DNA of 11,274 nucleotides from Bacteroidales bacterium (GTDB lineage: Bacteria > Bacteroidota > Bacteroidia > Bacteroidales > Muribaculaceae), in contig SFOK01000054.1 of assembly GCA_004552395.1 (NCBI GenBank), positions 1 through 11,274 on the forward strand, given 5' to 3'. The notes below the pieces were generated by a model that worked only from the letters and a program-made list of their open reading frames with translations, was not told the origin of the DNA and did not search any database. Shown piece after piece: positions 1 to 6,212 of the stretch. The number at the start of each line of letters is the position of its first letter. The stretch's first letter is position 1. Position numbers and translations under genes: made by a program.

Positions 1-27
1 TTCTCCTTCGTTTTATGTTTTTTCCGT

Positions 28-60
28 TATGTTGGCGGCGTATGTTGACCGCGTATGTTT
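28..60. repeat. 13-bp tandem repeat, about 2.5 copies
   Basis: Two adjacent 13-bp units, tatgttggcggcg (28-40) and tatgttgaccgcg (41-53), are followed by a partial third unit, tatgttt (54-60). The full units differ at two positions. No function is evident. Confidence 0.5.
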
Positions 61-132
61 AATAACAGCTTTATAAATTTCGGAAACTCCGATGAATTTC
101 GTTAAATTTGCGATTGAGAAATAGCAGAAACG

Positions 133-173
133 AATAAAACAAGCGGGGCACCATGTTGCGAACTAAGCCCCGC
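133..173 (-). terminator. Candidate intrinsic terminator on the minus strand
   Basis: GCGGGGC at 143-149 pairs perfectly with GCCCCGC at 167-173 around a 17-nt loop. On the minus strand the stem is followed by TTGTTTTATT (142 down to 133), as expected of an intrinsic terminator. On the plus strand no T-tract follows. No clear minus-strand gene lies immediately upstream, so what it would terminate is unknown. Confidence 0.4.
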
Positions 174-411
174 ACCGAAACAGCGTTGCGAAAAATCACC
201 CCAACCGTCTTCCTAAAGATACGCAGCGGTTTATCCATAAAAAAACTCTCACTCTTGACGCAACATCCATTCTCCTCAATCCGACGCACAGAGGTATGCC
301 CGCACGGCACAAGATGGCCATGAGCCTACACGCCGAATGAAGATAGCCGGTGCGCCGCGCGTTAACCGTATATTAACCTAATATTCTTAACTCTATAGTA
401 AATCGGAATTT

Positions 412-603
412 ATGAAATTCACCAAAATCTTACTCACGGCACTCCTGGCGGCAGGTTCGGCTTTGTCCGTATTTGCCCAAAAGAAGTTGACCGGTACGCC
501 TTATCTTCCGCCCGACCAGATCTGGACGTTCGCCGGAGAAGGGCCAGATGCTGATCCGCAAACAGGGCTCGAATGTCGACAAGGTAATCATTCGATAACC
601 TGA
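412..603 (+). pseudogene. Short secreted-protein ORF, probable remnant with frameshift
   Basis: The 63-codon ORF begins with a clear signal peptide: MKFTK, a hydrophobic core rich in L and A, then SVFA before QKK, giving likely cleavage after residue 22. After about residue 44 the frame loses protein character. From about 536 the +1 frame reads PEKGQMLIRKQGSN and then VDKVIIR, ending at TAA 596-598. This resembles the last beta-strands of a secreted carbohydrate-active or beta-sandwich protein. Removing one G from the GGG at 541-543 would join the two frames into a 61-residue product. I infer a gene that lost its middle by deletion and then shifted frame, leaving signal peptide and C-terminus. 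The alternative is a genuine small secreted protein in the frame as read. The parent family cannot be named. An intrinsic terminator follows at 681-741. Confidence 0.4.
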
Positions 604-680
604 ACCGATCGCCGCTGAGGCATCGTCGCCTGGCTGAGGCTTGTGACCGAGGCTTCCGGCTAAGGCGAACATAATAAAAT

Positions 681-741
681 TCCGGCTTGTTAATTAGCGG
701 AGAGAGTCTTCTCCCCTGCTGCTGGCAAGCCGGACTTTTTT
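681..741 (+). terminator. Intrinsic terminator after the short secreted ORF
   Basis: TCCGGCTTG (681-689) pairs perfectly with CAAGCCGGA (726-734), and a run of six T follows at 736-741. The 36-nt loop contains a second small stem, GGAGA (699-703) with TCTCC (710-714), so the folded form is branched. It separates the ORF at 412 from the nitroreductase-family gene at 852. Confidence 0.65.
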
Positions 742-851
742 ATTCTTTCCGTTACGGTTTTTTCATCCAAATGGGGCTTGCATCGCTCCGGATCCGGCTG
801 AGTTTTTTGAGGCTTTATGTCGGCAGCAACTGATAGAAATACTTCAGGATT

Positions 852-1646
852 ATGACTATAGAAGATTTGGCTAAGCGCCGGTCGGTGAGAAGCTACGTGC
901 CGAAACCGCTTTTGGATTCGGACCGCAAGACGCTCGAGGCGCTGATCACGGATATCAACACTCACGAAGCGGGCATGCATCTGCAGCTGTTCACCGACAG
1001 CGGGGCGCCGTTCGAGGGTTTCCGCCGCAGCTACGGCATGTTTCGCGGCGTGAAGAATTATGTGGCGCTGGTTGTGGACAACAGCTATCCGTTCATGCGC
1101 GAGAAGGCTGGCTACTACGGAGAACAGATCGTTATGAAGGCCGTGGAACTTGGACTCGGCACCTGCTTCGTAGGAGGCACTTTCTCGTCGGGTCATGTGG
1201 ATGCGCGTGTGCGTGCCGGTGAGGAGCTTCTCTGCCTGATTGTGCTTGGCTATGCCGATGAGGCCCACACGAGTCTGGCGGCACGTCTGTCGCGCAAGAT
1301 CGCCAAACGGCGGTCAAAAAAGCCGGAAGATTTTTTCAAGTCGGATATCTCGCTGCTTGAGGCTGAGAAGCTCTTCCCGGCTCTCGGGCAGGGCCTCGAG
1401 GCAGTGGCTCTTGCACCGTCGGCTCTCAACAAGCAGCCGGTGGAGATCGGCATCGCCTCCGGCAGCAGCGAGGCTTTAAACGGCAGCGCAAACAGCGTCT
1501 CAGAGGACGGAGTTACAGTCACCGCTACAGTGCCGGAAGACAATCCGATGCAACTTATAGACCTCGGCATAGCGATGTTCAATTTCCAAGCTGTGGTGAG
1601 CGGCTATTGGGATTGGGGGCTACCGGCCGTCTTCCGCGCCGAGTGA
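852..1646 (+). CDS. Nitroreductase-family protein (TM1586-type)
   Basis: This 264-residue protein has the layout of the TM1586-like nitroreductases, in which two nitroreductase-like halves form one FMN-binding chain. The N-terminal RRSVRSY (9-15) is the usual phosphate/flavin contact segment. GYYGEQIVMKAVELGLG continuing to CFVGG (87-109) is the conserved core helix of the first half. APSALNKQP (188-196) is the second-half counterpart of the 'PS..N.QPW' motif. The substrate cannot be read from sequence; members are presumed cytoplasmic flavin-dependent oxidoreductases. The ATG at 852 is chosen because the conserved N-terminal motif starts eight codons later. The gene stands alone on the plus strand behind a terminator and converges on the methyltransferase gene, with 75 nt between the stops. 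The length is normal and the reading frame intact. Confidence 0.8.
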   Translation: MTIEDLAKRRSVRSYVPKPLLDSDRKTLEALITDINTHEAGMHLQLFTDSGAPFEGFRRSYGMFRGVKNYVALVVDNSYPFMREKAGYYGEQIVMKAVELGLGTCFVGGTFSSGHVDARVRAGEELLCLIVLGYADEAHTSLAARLSRKIAKRRSKKPEDFFKSDISLLEAEKLFPALGQGLEAVALAPSALNKQPVEIGIASGSSEALNGSANSVSEDGVTVTATVPEDNPMQLIDLGIAMFNFQAVVSGYWDWGLPAVFRAE

Positions 1647-1721
1647 GCCGGGGCGGCTTACCCAAGTGAGTGAAGCCAGAGTAATACAAGTTATGGAGCA
1701 GCCGTGTGAAGCAGCCGGGCG

Positions 1722-2969
1722 TCAGAGCAGTCGGGCTTTGATTATCAGCGGCTTGCCGGCTGCGGTCGCGCCGATGATATACTCGCTCCGTGTGCCGTCG
1801 GCTGTGCGCAGTCTCTTCTTCAGCTGTTCGGGTGTGAGCGGGAAATTGCGTGTGAGGATGTTGCACTTCTCTCCTTTCAGTGCTTTGAGTCTGCGGTCGT
1901 GGAGAGTGTAGACGTTCTCTATGCGGAACACTCGCCCGGGGAAATCTTTCGGCTCATCTTCAAACAGATAAATATTGGTATTGGCATCGAGGCGCGGCGC
2001 GGTAAACGATCGCTGCAGCAGGTCGGTGCGTCCGCTTTTGAGTATCGAGGCATTGGGTATTGCCAGGAATAGTCCTTCGCAAATCCTCTGCGGGGAGTCA
2101 AGAAGCGGTTCTGGCTGTCGCGGCGCATGCAACGGCCCGCTGAGTGTCTGCACCGTGTTGATGTCAAGGAAATTTAGCGCGTGAAATGTCGGGCCCTCCC
2201 CTGCCGACTCGGCAGCTTTGAGCTCGGCAACATCGGCAGTTGCTTGAGGGAATTCGCATATACATACAATCTCGCGACATTCGTTGCGGACGCTCACCAC
2301 ATAGATATGGCTCAGGTAAGGCAGCTGACGCTCCACGGCACTTATATCCATCATTGGCGAGCCTTTCACTATCAGACGACGGCAACGGCTACGGAGGAGA
2401 CTGATACCGGCCACTATATCGGGGCTGCAATCCTCGAACGCGAATACTCTCCGTCCGGCGCTGTCGCGGCGCGCGGGGTCGGCAAAAATCGTGTCGAAAT
2501 GCTCGCCTGTCTCGGCGAGATACTGCATGGAATCGCCGCAGACCACTCGGATATTGTCGGCTCCGCTGCGGCGGAAATTCTCATCGGCAAGCGCTGCCGA
2601 ACGCAGAGCTATCTCGCAGGTAATGAGCGAACTGCAACGGTCGGCAATATAGCGGTCGTCGATTCCAAGCCCGCATGTAATGTCGAGAACCTTGTCGCCT
2701 TCTGCCACAAGCGAAGCGTGAAAACGGGCCGTGATATCGCCTGATGCCTGTTCGGCCTGCAGTGTACCAGGGAAGATCCAACGCGGATTCGCGGCAAGGA
2801 AATCGCGCAGTTTCGCTGCGGCTTTGCGCCTACATTCGAGCTGCGTTATTGCCAGGTCCACATCGAAGCCGAGCCGCTCCTTCTGCGGCAGATATTTGAG
2901 CCGCAGGGTGGCGGGATCGGCGCCGGCATGCTCGGCGCAGAAACGTAATATTTCGTCGATTTCCTCCAT
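1722..2969 (-). CDS. SAM-dependent methyltransferase, PG_1098 type with THUMP-like domain
   Basis: This 415-residue protein matches the Bacteroidetes methyltransferase family typified by Porphyromonas gingivalis PG_1098. After a helical N-terminal region (1-90) comes a class I Rossmann methyltransferase: the SAM-binding motif VLDITCGLGID (94-104), an acidic ligand after strand 2 (CEIA, 118-121), and the motif IV segment FADPARR (162-168), close to the DPPY/DPAR motif of base methylases. About 262-340 corresponds to the ferredoxin-like insert and 344-415 to the THUMP-like C-terminal domain. A THUMP-like module suggests an RNA substrate, but this is inferred and the target is not known to me. 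The ATG at 2969 lies close behind a strong minus-strand promoter (2994-3025). It lies downstream of the ADP-ribosylglycohydrolase gene on the same strand but can be transcribed separately. The frame is complete. Confidence 0.8.
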   Translation of the reverse strand: MEEIDEILRFCAEHAGADPATLRLKYLPQKERLGFDVDLAITQLECRRKAAAKLRDFLAANPRWIFPGTLQAEQASGDITARFHASLVAEGDKVLDITCGLGIDDRYIADRCSSLITCEIALRSAALADENFRRSGADNIRVVCGDSMQYLAETGEHFDTIFADPARRDSAGRRVFAFEDCSPDIVAGISLLRSRCRRLIVKGSPMMDISAVERQLPYLSHIYVVSVRNECREIVCICEFPQATADVAELKAAESAGEGPTFHALNFLDINTVQTLSGPLHAPRQPEPLLDSPQRICEGLFLAIPNASILKSGRTDLLQRSFTAPRLDANTNIYLFEDEPKDFPGRVFRIENVYTLHDRRLKALKGEKCNILTRNFPLTPEQLKKRLRTADGTRSEYIIGATAAGKPLIIKARLL

Positions 2970-2970
2970 A

Positions 2971-2998
2971 TTTTCACCGCAAAATTTTCACCGCAAAG
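2971..2998. repeat. 14-bp tandem duplication in the methyltransferase leader
   Basis: ttttcaccgcaaaa (2971-2984) is followed directly by ttttcaccgcaaag (2985-2998), 13 of 14 bases identical. The distal copy overlaps the -7 box of the promoter at 2994-3025, so the expected transcript starts within the repeat. A related ttcaccgcaaag occurs at 4047-4058. Confidence 0.6.
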
Positions 2999-3025
2999 TT
3001 ACTACATTTACGCATCCTCTCCAAA
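2994..3025 (-). promoter_or_regulatory. Bacteroidetes-type promoter for the methyltransferase gene
   Basis: On the minus strand TTTG (3025-3022) is followed by a 20-nt spacer and TAACTTTG (3001-2994). This is an exact fit to the Bacteroidetes -33/-7 pattern TTTG-N19-21-TAnnTTTG. Transcription would begin near 2987, leaving a leader of under 20 nt before the ATG at 2969. Confidence 0.7.
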
Positions 3026-3119
3026 CCGCCCGCTGCTGTGCTTTACCGTGTTTTACCGGCCACTTTATGCTCCCTGTCGCAGACCGCCACAGGTTTTATG
3101 GTCTCACAGACTCTCATGC

Positions 3120-3881
3120 CTAAGCGGCCTCGAACTGACTGATTATCTGCTTCATATCTTCGGGAAGATATGACTTGGCTGCCTCGGTCATCTCCTCCGG
3201 TATACCGAAAAGGGGCTCGGCAAGTGATCCGACTATCGCGCCAACTGTGTCAGTATCACCTCCGTAGACCACAGCTTGGCGTATCGCATACTCAAAACTT
3301 GTCGCCTTTGAAGCCAGAAAAAGTGCCAATGGAACACACCCCTGACAGGTCACGTCGAAATATCCTCTCCGCGGGAGGTGCCCGAAGGGATCCTCGCCAT
3401 AGAATTCCTTGGCCACGGTCTCGTAGATTTCCTGGGTCTTGACGGCAGCGGTTCTCATACGGAAAATTGCAACCGCCACAGCCACCGCACCTTTGATACC
3501 TTCCGGATGATTATGAGTGACTGCCGCCGACTTCTCCGCCTCCTCCCGTACGGACTGTTCATCGGCAAACAGCCACGCCACGGGACTCACACGCATGGCT
3601 GAGCCGTTGCCGAAGCTGCCGTAAGGATGCGGGTCGGGCCGCATCACCCAACTCAGGAAATAGCTGCCGTACTGGCCCATCGGATTGGGATACCTGCGGC
3701 ACCATTCCTGAAGTGCCGACTGATACGATTTCCGGTTGAGGATCGCGTCGGCCACGGCCACAGTACAGATCGTATCGTCCGTATAATCTTTCTTGCGGTT
3801 AAACATCGGAAAATTATAATCCGAGGTGTTGTTGAATTCATAGCAGCTTCCCGCTATATCACCTATTATCGCTCCTAACAT
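3120..3881 (-). CDS. ADP-ribosylglycohydrolase family protein (ARH/DraG fold)
   Basis: This 253-residue protein carries all signature motifs of the ADP-ribosylglycohydrolase family, all-helical enzymes with a two-metal (usually Mg) centre that hydrolyse ADP-ribose linkages. GAIIGDIAGS (3-12) opens the fold. TDDT (34-37) and GGDTDT (207-212) supply the expected metal ligands T34, D35, D36, D209, D211 and T212. GNGSAMRVSP (91-100) and HNHPEG (123-128) line the active site. No catalytic residue appears missing, so it should be active. The substrate (modified protein, nucleic acid or free ADP-ribose derivative) cannot be told, and no ADP-ribosyltransferase lies in the window. The ATG at 3881 places MLGAIIGDIAG at the N-terminus, the usual start for this family. 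It precedes the methyltransferase gene on the minus strand with a gap of 150 nt. Confidence 0.85.
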   Translation of the reverse strand: MLGAIIGDIAGSCYEFNNTSDYNFPMFNRKKDYTDDTICTVAVADAILNRKSYQSALQEWCRRYPNPMGQYGSYFLSWVMRPDPHPYGSFGNGSAMRVSPVAWLFADEQSVREEAEKSAAVTHNHPEGIKGAVAVAVAIFRMRTAAVKTQEIYETVAKEFYGEDPFGHLPRRGYFDVTCQGCVPLALFLASKATSFEYAIRQAVVYGGDTDTVGAIVGSLAEPLFGIPEEMTEAAKSYLPEDMKQIISQFEAA

Positions 3882-4053
3882 ATTTCTTACCTTTTAAAAA
3901 AAGTTCTCGCATACCTTGAATCCACGAATCTCAGAAATCATTAAACCTCTGAAATCCAGGCTTATTCAGATTTCTCCTGAAACGCGTCCGTGGAGCCTTT
4001 GAGATAATAAGCCCGGTGATGTGGAATTCCATTAGAATTGGGATTCTTCACCG

Positions 4054-4061
4054 CAAAGATA
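4054..4061 (-). promoter_or_regulatory. Possible -7 element for the ADP-ribosylglycohydrolase gene
   Basis: The minus strand reads TATCTTTG here, an exact match to the Bacteroidetes -7 consensus TAnnTTTG. No TTTG lies 19-21 nt upstream. The site is about 170 nt from the start codon of the gene at 3881, so the assignment is weak. Confidence 0.25.
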
Positions 4062-4318
4062 CTCAAATCCTGTCTTATTGTTCATTCCACCTCCAAATTT
4101 GTTCTTGCAAAGATGTTCCTGTACTATTGAACCGTCTGACATTCACGCCTCAGTCCGCACATCGTACGTTCGTACCGAACGTTCCGGGTACTGCGCCGCC
4201 AAACTACTGATTATCAATGCAGTAGGGGTGCAATATTTTGCGGCCGCACCTCAACCAGCTGATACTCAATACATTATAGACATCGTCACAAATTTCCCCG
4301 CGGTAACCGCGTGCGGCC

Positions 4319-4388
4319 GCCCACGCCGTCGGCGAAGCTCGGCCACTCCTTCTTCTGTCTGTGCCGAATCTGCCCACGCCGACGGCGA
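4319..4388. repeat. 17-bp direct repeat of self-complementary units
   Basis: gcccacgccgtcggcga (4319-4335) recurs as gcccacgccgacggcga (4372-4388) with one mismatch, 53 nt apart start to start. The core of each copy, cgccg-N-cggcg, is an odd palindrome, so the two copies can also pair with each other as an inverted repeat (4324-4334 with 4377-4387). Confidence 0.55.
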
Positions 4389-4466
4389 TTCCGGTACCGT
4401 GTGTTTTCAAACATACCCTCTTACGGAATATTTCCGCAGAAAAGTTGTAAATTTGCAAAATCTCTT

Positions 4467-4577
4467 TTCGAGCAATTTGAATTTCATCTTCGAGTAAAAG
4501 CAAAAAATTTAATCTTCGGTAATATTCAAAATCTCCTATTCGAGAATATTCAAATCAGCGCTCTTTGAGTAATATTT
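4467..4577. repeat. Degenerate ~24-bp repeat array upstream of the McrB-like remnant
   Basis: Five related AT-rich units start at about 4467 (ttcgagcaatttgaatt), 4489 (ttcgagtaaaagc), 4515 (ttcggtaatattcaaaa), 4539 (ttcgagaatattcaaat) and 4564 (tttgagtaatattt), spaced 22-26 nt apart. The array ends at the ATG at 4578. Read on the minus strand the core is GAATATT-n-CTCGAA. Units 3 and 4 contain the palindrome GAATATTC or a near match. Its regular spacing and position suggest a regulatory or recognition site rather than chance AT-richness, but the function is unknown. Confidence 0.55.
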
Positions 4578-4922
4578 ATGGAAGAAATAAAACTTATCAC
4601 GGACAGTGAAGGATGGTACGCCTGCGATGTGCCTCTCTCGAAAGAGGACTGGGACGGGTTGCTTCGCGACAGGTCTATCGCCTTGGAAGCGGCCATGACG
4701 GCTCTGCTGTCGTTCTATTATATGCCGGGCCATGGCGCTTCATGTACCAAGGAGGCTGAAGAATTCGGCCGCAAACCGTCCTACTATATCGGCTCGATCA
4801 ACGGCTTCTGCAGGAATGTTCAAAAACGTTTTCCTGGCTTTAGGATATTGTCGCACAACTCTGATGCTCAGGTCTATTGGCCGGTATGCATGGCCAAGGG
4901 TAAATATGCGAAATGTTTATGA
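4578..4922 (+). pseudogene. N-terminal fragment of a McrB-like restriction protein
   Basis: The 114-codon frame resembles the N-terminal domain that precedes the AAA+ GTPase module in many Bacteroidetes McrB-like proteins. It has a W..LL....I...A...L..FY start, then GHGASCTKEAEEFGRKPSYY (about 51-70) and QVYWPVCMAKGK (about 98-109), matching a 'ATCK.LA..YG...YN' and 'YWPV.F.G' pattern I recall from this family. The AAA+ part is absent: no Walker A GxxGxGK[ST], no Walker B and no McrB NTxD motif follow. The frame ends at TGA 4920-4922, four codons after the conserved part, and a McrC-like reading frame takes over at once. I infer a deletion that removed the GTPase module and the start of McrC. 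It could still be expressed as a short orphan domain. Confidence 0.55.
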
Positions 4923-5552
4923 CCTGCTTGCGCACAGCCGAGTCCGACGATAAATTTTCCGAAATATACGATATAGACTTCGATGCGAAACCCATCAAGG
5001 CGCCGGCGCTCAATGCCATACTCTCGCCTCTGTTGGTGGTTCAGTTCCTGAACTATGTGGAGCGCATCGCGGCCCGCTCGCTCCGCAAAGGGTACGTGGC
5101 TCGCCACGAGAACTGCAGCAAGATCAAAGGCCGACTCGACATCATCGGCAACGAGCGACTGAATCTGCGCACCGGACACCGCGAGAAGGTGCAAGTGCAA
5201 CAGCTGCCTGAGCGCGTTTGCCAACGTTGCCGATGAGCGCCCCGTGCATCTTCCCGCCATAAAGCACAACAAACTTTACCGCGACTACACCGAGGCACTG
5301 CGACTCGCAGCCATGCTCGTGCGCCGGCAGGATATTTCGCTGTCGGAACGGGAGAATATAGGCCAAGACTACGTTCCCGTCTTCCGCTTCGATATGGCGC
5401 TCCTCTTTGAGCACTACGCTCTGGCCCTGCTCCGCGAGCAATTCGGGACAGCCATCCTTTATCAAGTCAAAGGCTTCGGCGGCCGGTTCGTGGCTGACTT
5501 CCTGCTGAACACTCCGTCATTTAAAGCTATTCTCGACACTAAGTACGTCACC

Positions 5553-5624
5553 GGCTACGATAGCTCAACCGGATACAACACTTCGACTGAGTACAAAACT
5601 TCGACCGAGGTCAATTCTGAATAC
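5553..5624 (+). repeat. 18-bp tandem repeat inside the McrC-like nuclease
   Basis: Directly after the LDTKY motif come three hexapeptides of 18 bp each, GYDSST (5553-5570), GYNTST (5571-5588) and EYKTST (5589-5606), followed by a decayed fourth, EVNSEY (5607-5624). They look like a tandem expansion within a loop following the catalytic strand. Confidence 0.65.
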
Positions 5625-5774
5625 ATTAAGCAGCTCTCAGGTTATGCCCGCGACAAGTCGTTGCTCGGAGCCCTCGGCATAGACTGCAGCGACGAAGACG
5701 CCGTCCCCGTAGTCCCCTGCATGATCCTCTACCCCCTCCACACCACCCCCGAAGCCAAAGCCCTCACCTCTCCC

Positions 5775-5855
5775 GACGGTAAATCCCTCGCAGAACATGC
5801 AGGTAAAGCAACTACAACCACTGAAGACAAATCAATCACGGAACATAACGGCAAA
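5775..5855 (+). repeat. 48-bp-period duplication in the McrC-like C-terminus
   Basis: DGKSLAEHAGK (5775-5807) recurs as EDKSITEHNGK (5823-5855), a 16-codon period, with the spacer ATTTT between. Like the hexapeptide repeat upstream, it lies in what is normally a variable loop near the C-terminus. Confidence 0.55.
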
Positions 5856-6035
5856 GTTTTCCGCTTCCGCATATCTGAGAAGAAGCGGCTGCCCCACGCA
5901 CTGAAATTCTACAAATGCCCCGTCCCGGTCCGCCTGATCTAACTTAGCCAAGCTGTGAGGAGGGCCCGAGCGAAAAGTTCTGAAGTAGCTATCAAAACTA
6001 TAGAAGCTTTAGCAGCTCAGCAGACACGGCGAGCG

Positions 6036-6148
6036 GTCAGCGAGAGCTCGTAGGCGGAAGGAGAGGAAAGAGGCTGTCAGCGAGAGCTCGAAGGCGAAGG
6101 AGAGAGGAAGGAGGGAAAGTAAGAAGGTAGGAAGGTGAGAAGGAGGGG
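6036..6148 (+). repeat. 29-bp direct repeat and polypurine tract upstream of the amidase
   Basis: gtcagcgagagctcg at 6036-6050 recurs at 6076-6090. The similarity continues as taggcggaaggagag (6051-6065) and aaggcgaaggagag (6091-6104), giving a repeat of about 29 bp at a 40-nt spacing. The plus strand then becomes almost pure purine: 6090-6148 has only four pyrimidines in 59 nt. The tract ends one base before the -33 element of the amidase promoter. No gene is visible in the 270-nt spacer 5943-6212. Confidence 0.6.
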
Positions 6149-6179
6149 TTGCCGGATTCGGGGATTTTTGTTAACTTTG
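6149..6179 (+). promoter_or_regulatory. Bacteroidetes-type promoter for the amidase gene
   Basis: TTG (6149-6151), a 20-nt spacer, then TAACTTTG (6172-6179) matches the Bacteroidetes -33/-7 pattern. The expected start site near 6186 leaves a leader of under 30 nt before the ATG at 6213. Confidence 0.65.
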
Positions 6180-6212
6180 TGGCTTGAATAGACAATTCGC
6201 TGTCTTGAAATT

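Larger units (their letters stand above)
1..411. other. Intergenic stretch with no supported gene
   Basis: I see no convincing gene here. The stretch holds a short 13-bp tandem repeat at 28-60, a TAAATTTG at 103-110 that matches the Bacteroidetes -7 element but lacks a good -33 partner, a strong GC hairpin at 143-173, and three TTAAC motifs (362-366, 373-377, 387-391). The first two TTAAC copies lie in a GTTAA-N7-TTAAC dyad just upstream of the ORF starting at 412. A 79-codon minus-strand frame (71-310) runs through the hairpin and has no recognisable domain. Confidence 0.5.
3882..4577. other. Non-coding stretch between the divergent genes at 3881 and 4578
   Basis: No convincing gene is present. 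Near the left end, on the minus strand, several degenerate copies of a gGATTTC/gGATTC motif occur (about 3915-3990), resembling the short 'gattcgtggattc' type intergenic repeats common in Bacteroidales. Further right are two NotI-like octamers (4240-4247, 4313-4320), a 17-bp direct repeat (4319-4388), a plus-strand TAAATTTG at 4448-4455 that could be a -7 element without an obvious -33 partner, and the repeat array described separately. A 99-codon minus-strand frame (4204-4503) shows no domain and is largely built from these repeats. Confidence 0.5.
4913..5942 (+). pseudogene. Truncated, frameshifted McrC-like nuclease subunit
   Basis: Two frames together cover most of a McrC-type protein (McrBC 5-methylcytosine restriction component, PF10117-like), normally the nuclease partner of the McrB GTPase. 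The first (4913-5236) gives the middle region: IYDIDFDAKPIK, LSPLLVVQFLNYVERI and CSKIKGRLDIIGNERL. The second frame takes over near 5200, reading CLSAFANVADERPVHLPA and then NKLYRDYTEALRLA. It goes on through a DMALLFEHYALALL helix to the nuclease motif VADFLL (D codon 5496) with LDTKY (D 5535, K 5541), a PD-(D/E)xK-like site, and IKQLSGYARD. The last 230 codons are intact to TAA 5942. The N-terminal segment is missing, and the usual 'EF...ENR.LK.AL' stretch near the frame switch also appears absent, so a second deletion is likely there. Without McrB and with broken frames, restriction activity is unlikely. Confidence 0.65.

Noticed and set aside
71..310. 79-codon minus-strand ORF
   Set aside because: It has no recognisable domain, and its middle is the GC-stem terminator-like hairpin. 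The basic composition alone is not enough to call a gene, though a small protein cannot be fully excluded.
28..391. CRISPR-like array
   Set aside because: The short repeats at 28-60 and the TTAAC copies are too short and irregular, have no spacers of constant length and no cas genes nearby.
690..1268. 192-codon minus-strand ORF
   Set aside because: It lies antisense to the well-supported nitroreductase-family gene and shows no domain.
2181..2744. 187-codon plus-strand ORF
   Set aside because: It is a frame on the opposite strand of the methyltransferase gene, with no motif of its own.
3900..3990. Insertion-sequence end upstream of the ADP-ribosylglycohydrolase gene
   Set aside because: The gattc-type motifs and TCCACG/CGTGGA are degenerate, there is no transposase in the window and no target duplication could be found.
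4204..4503. 99-codon minus-strand ORF
   Set aside because: Its N-terminal third is a reading of the repeat array and the rest crosses the palindromic direct repeats. Its composition is not protein-like.
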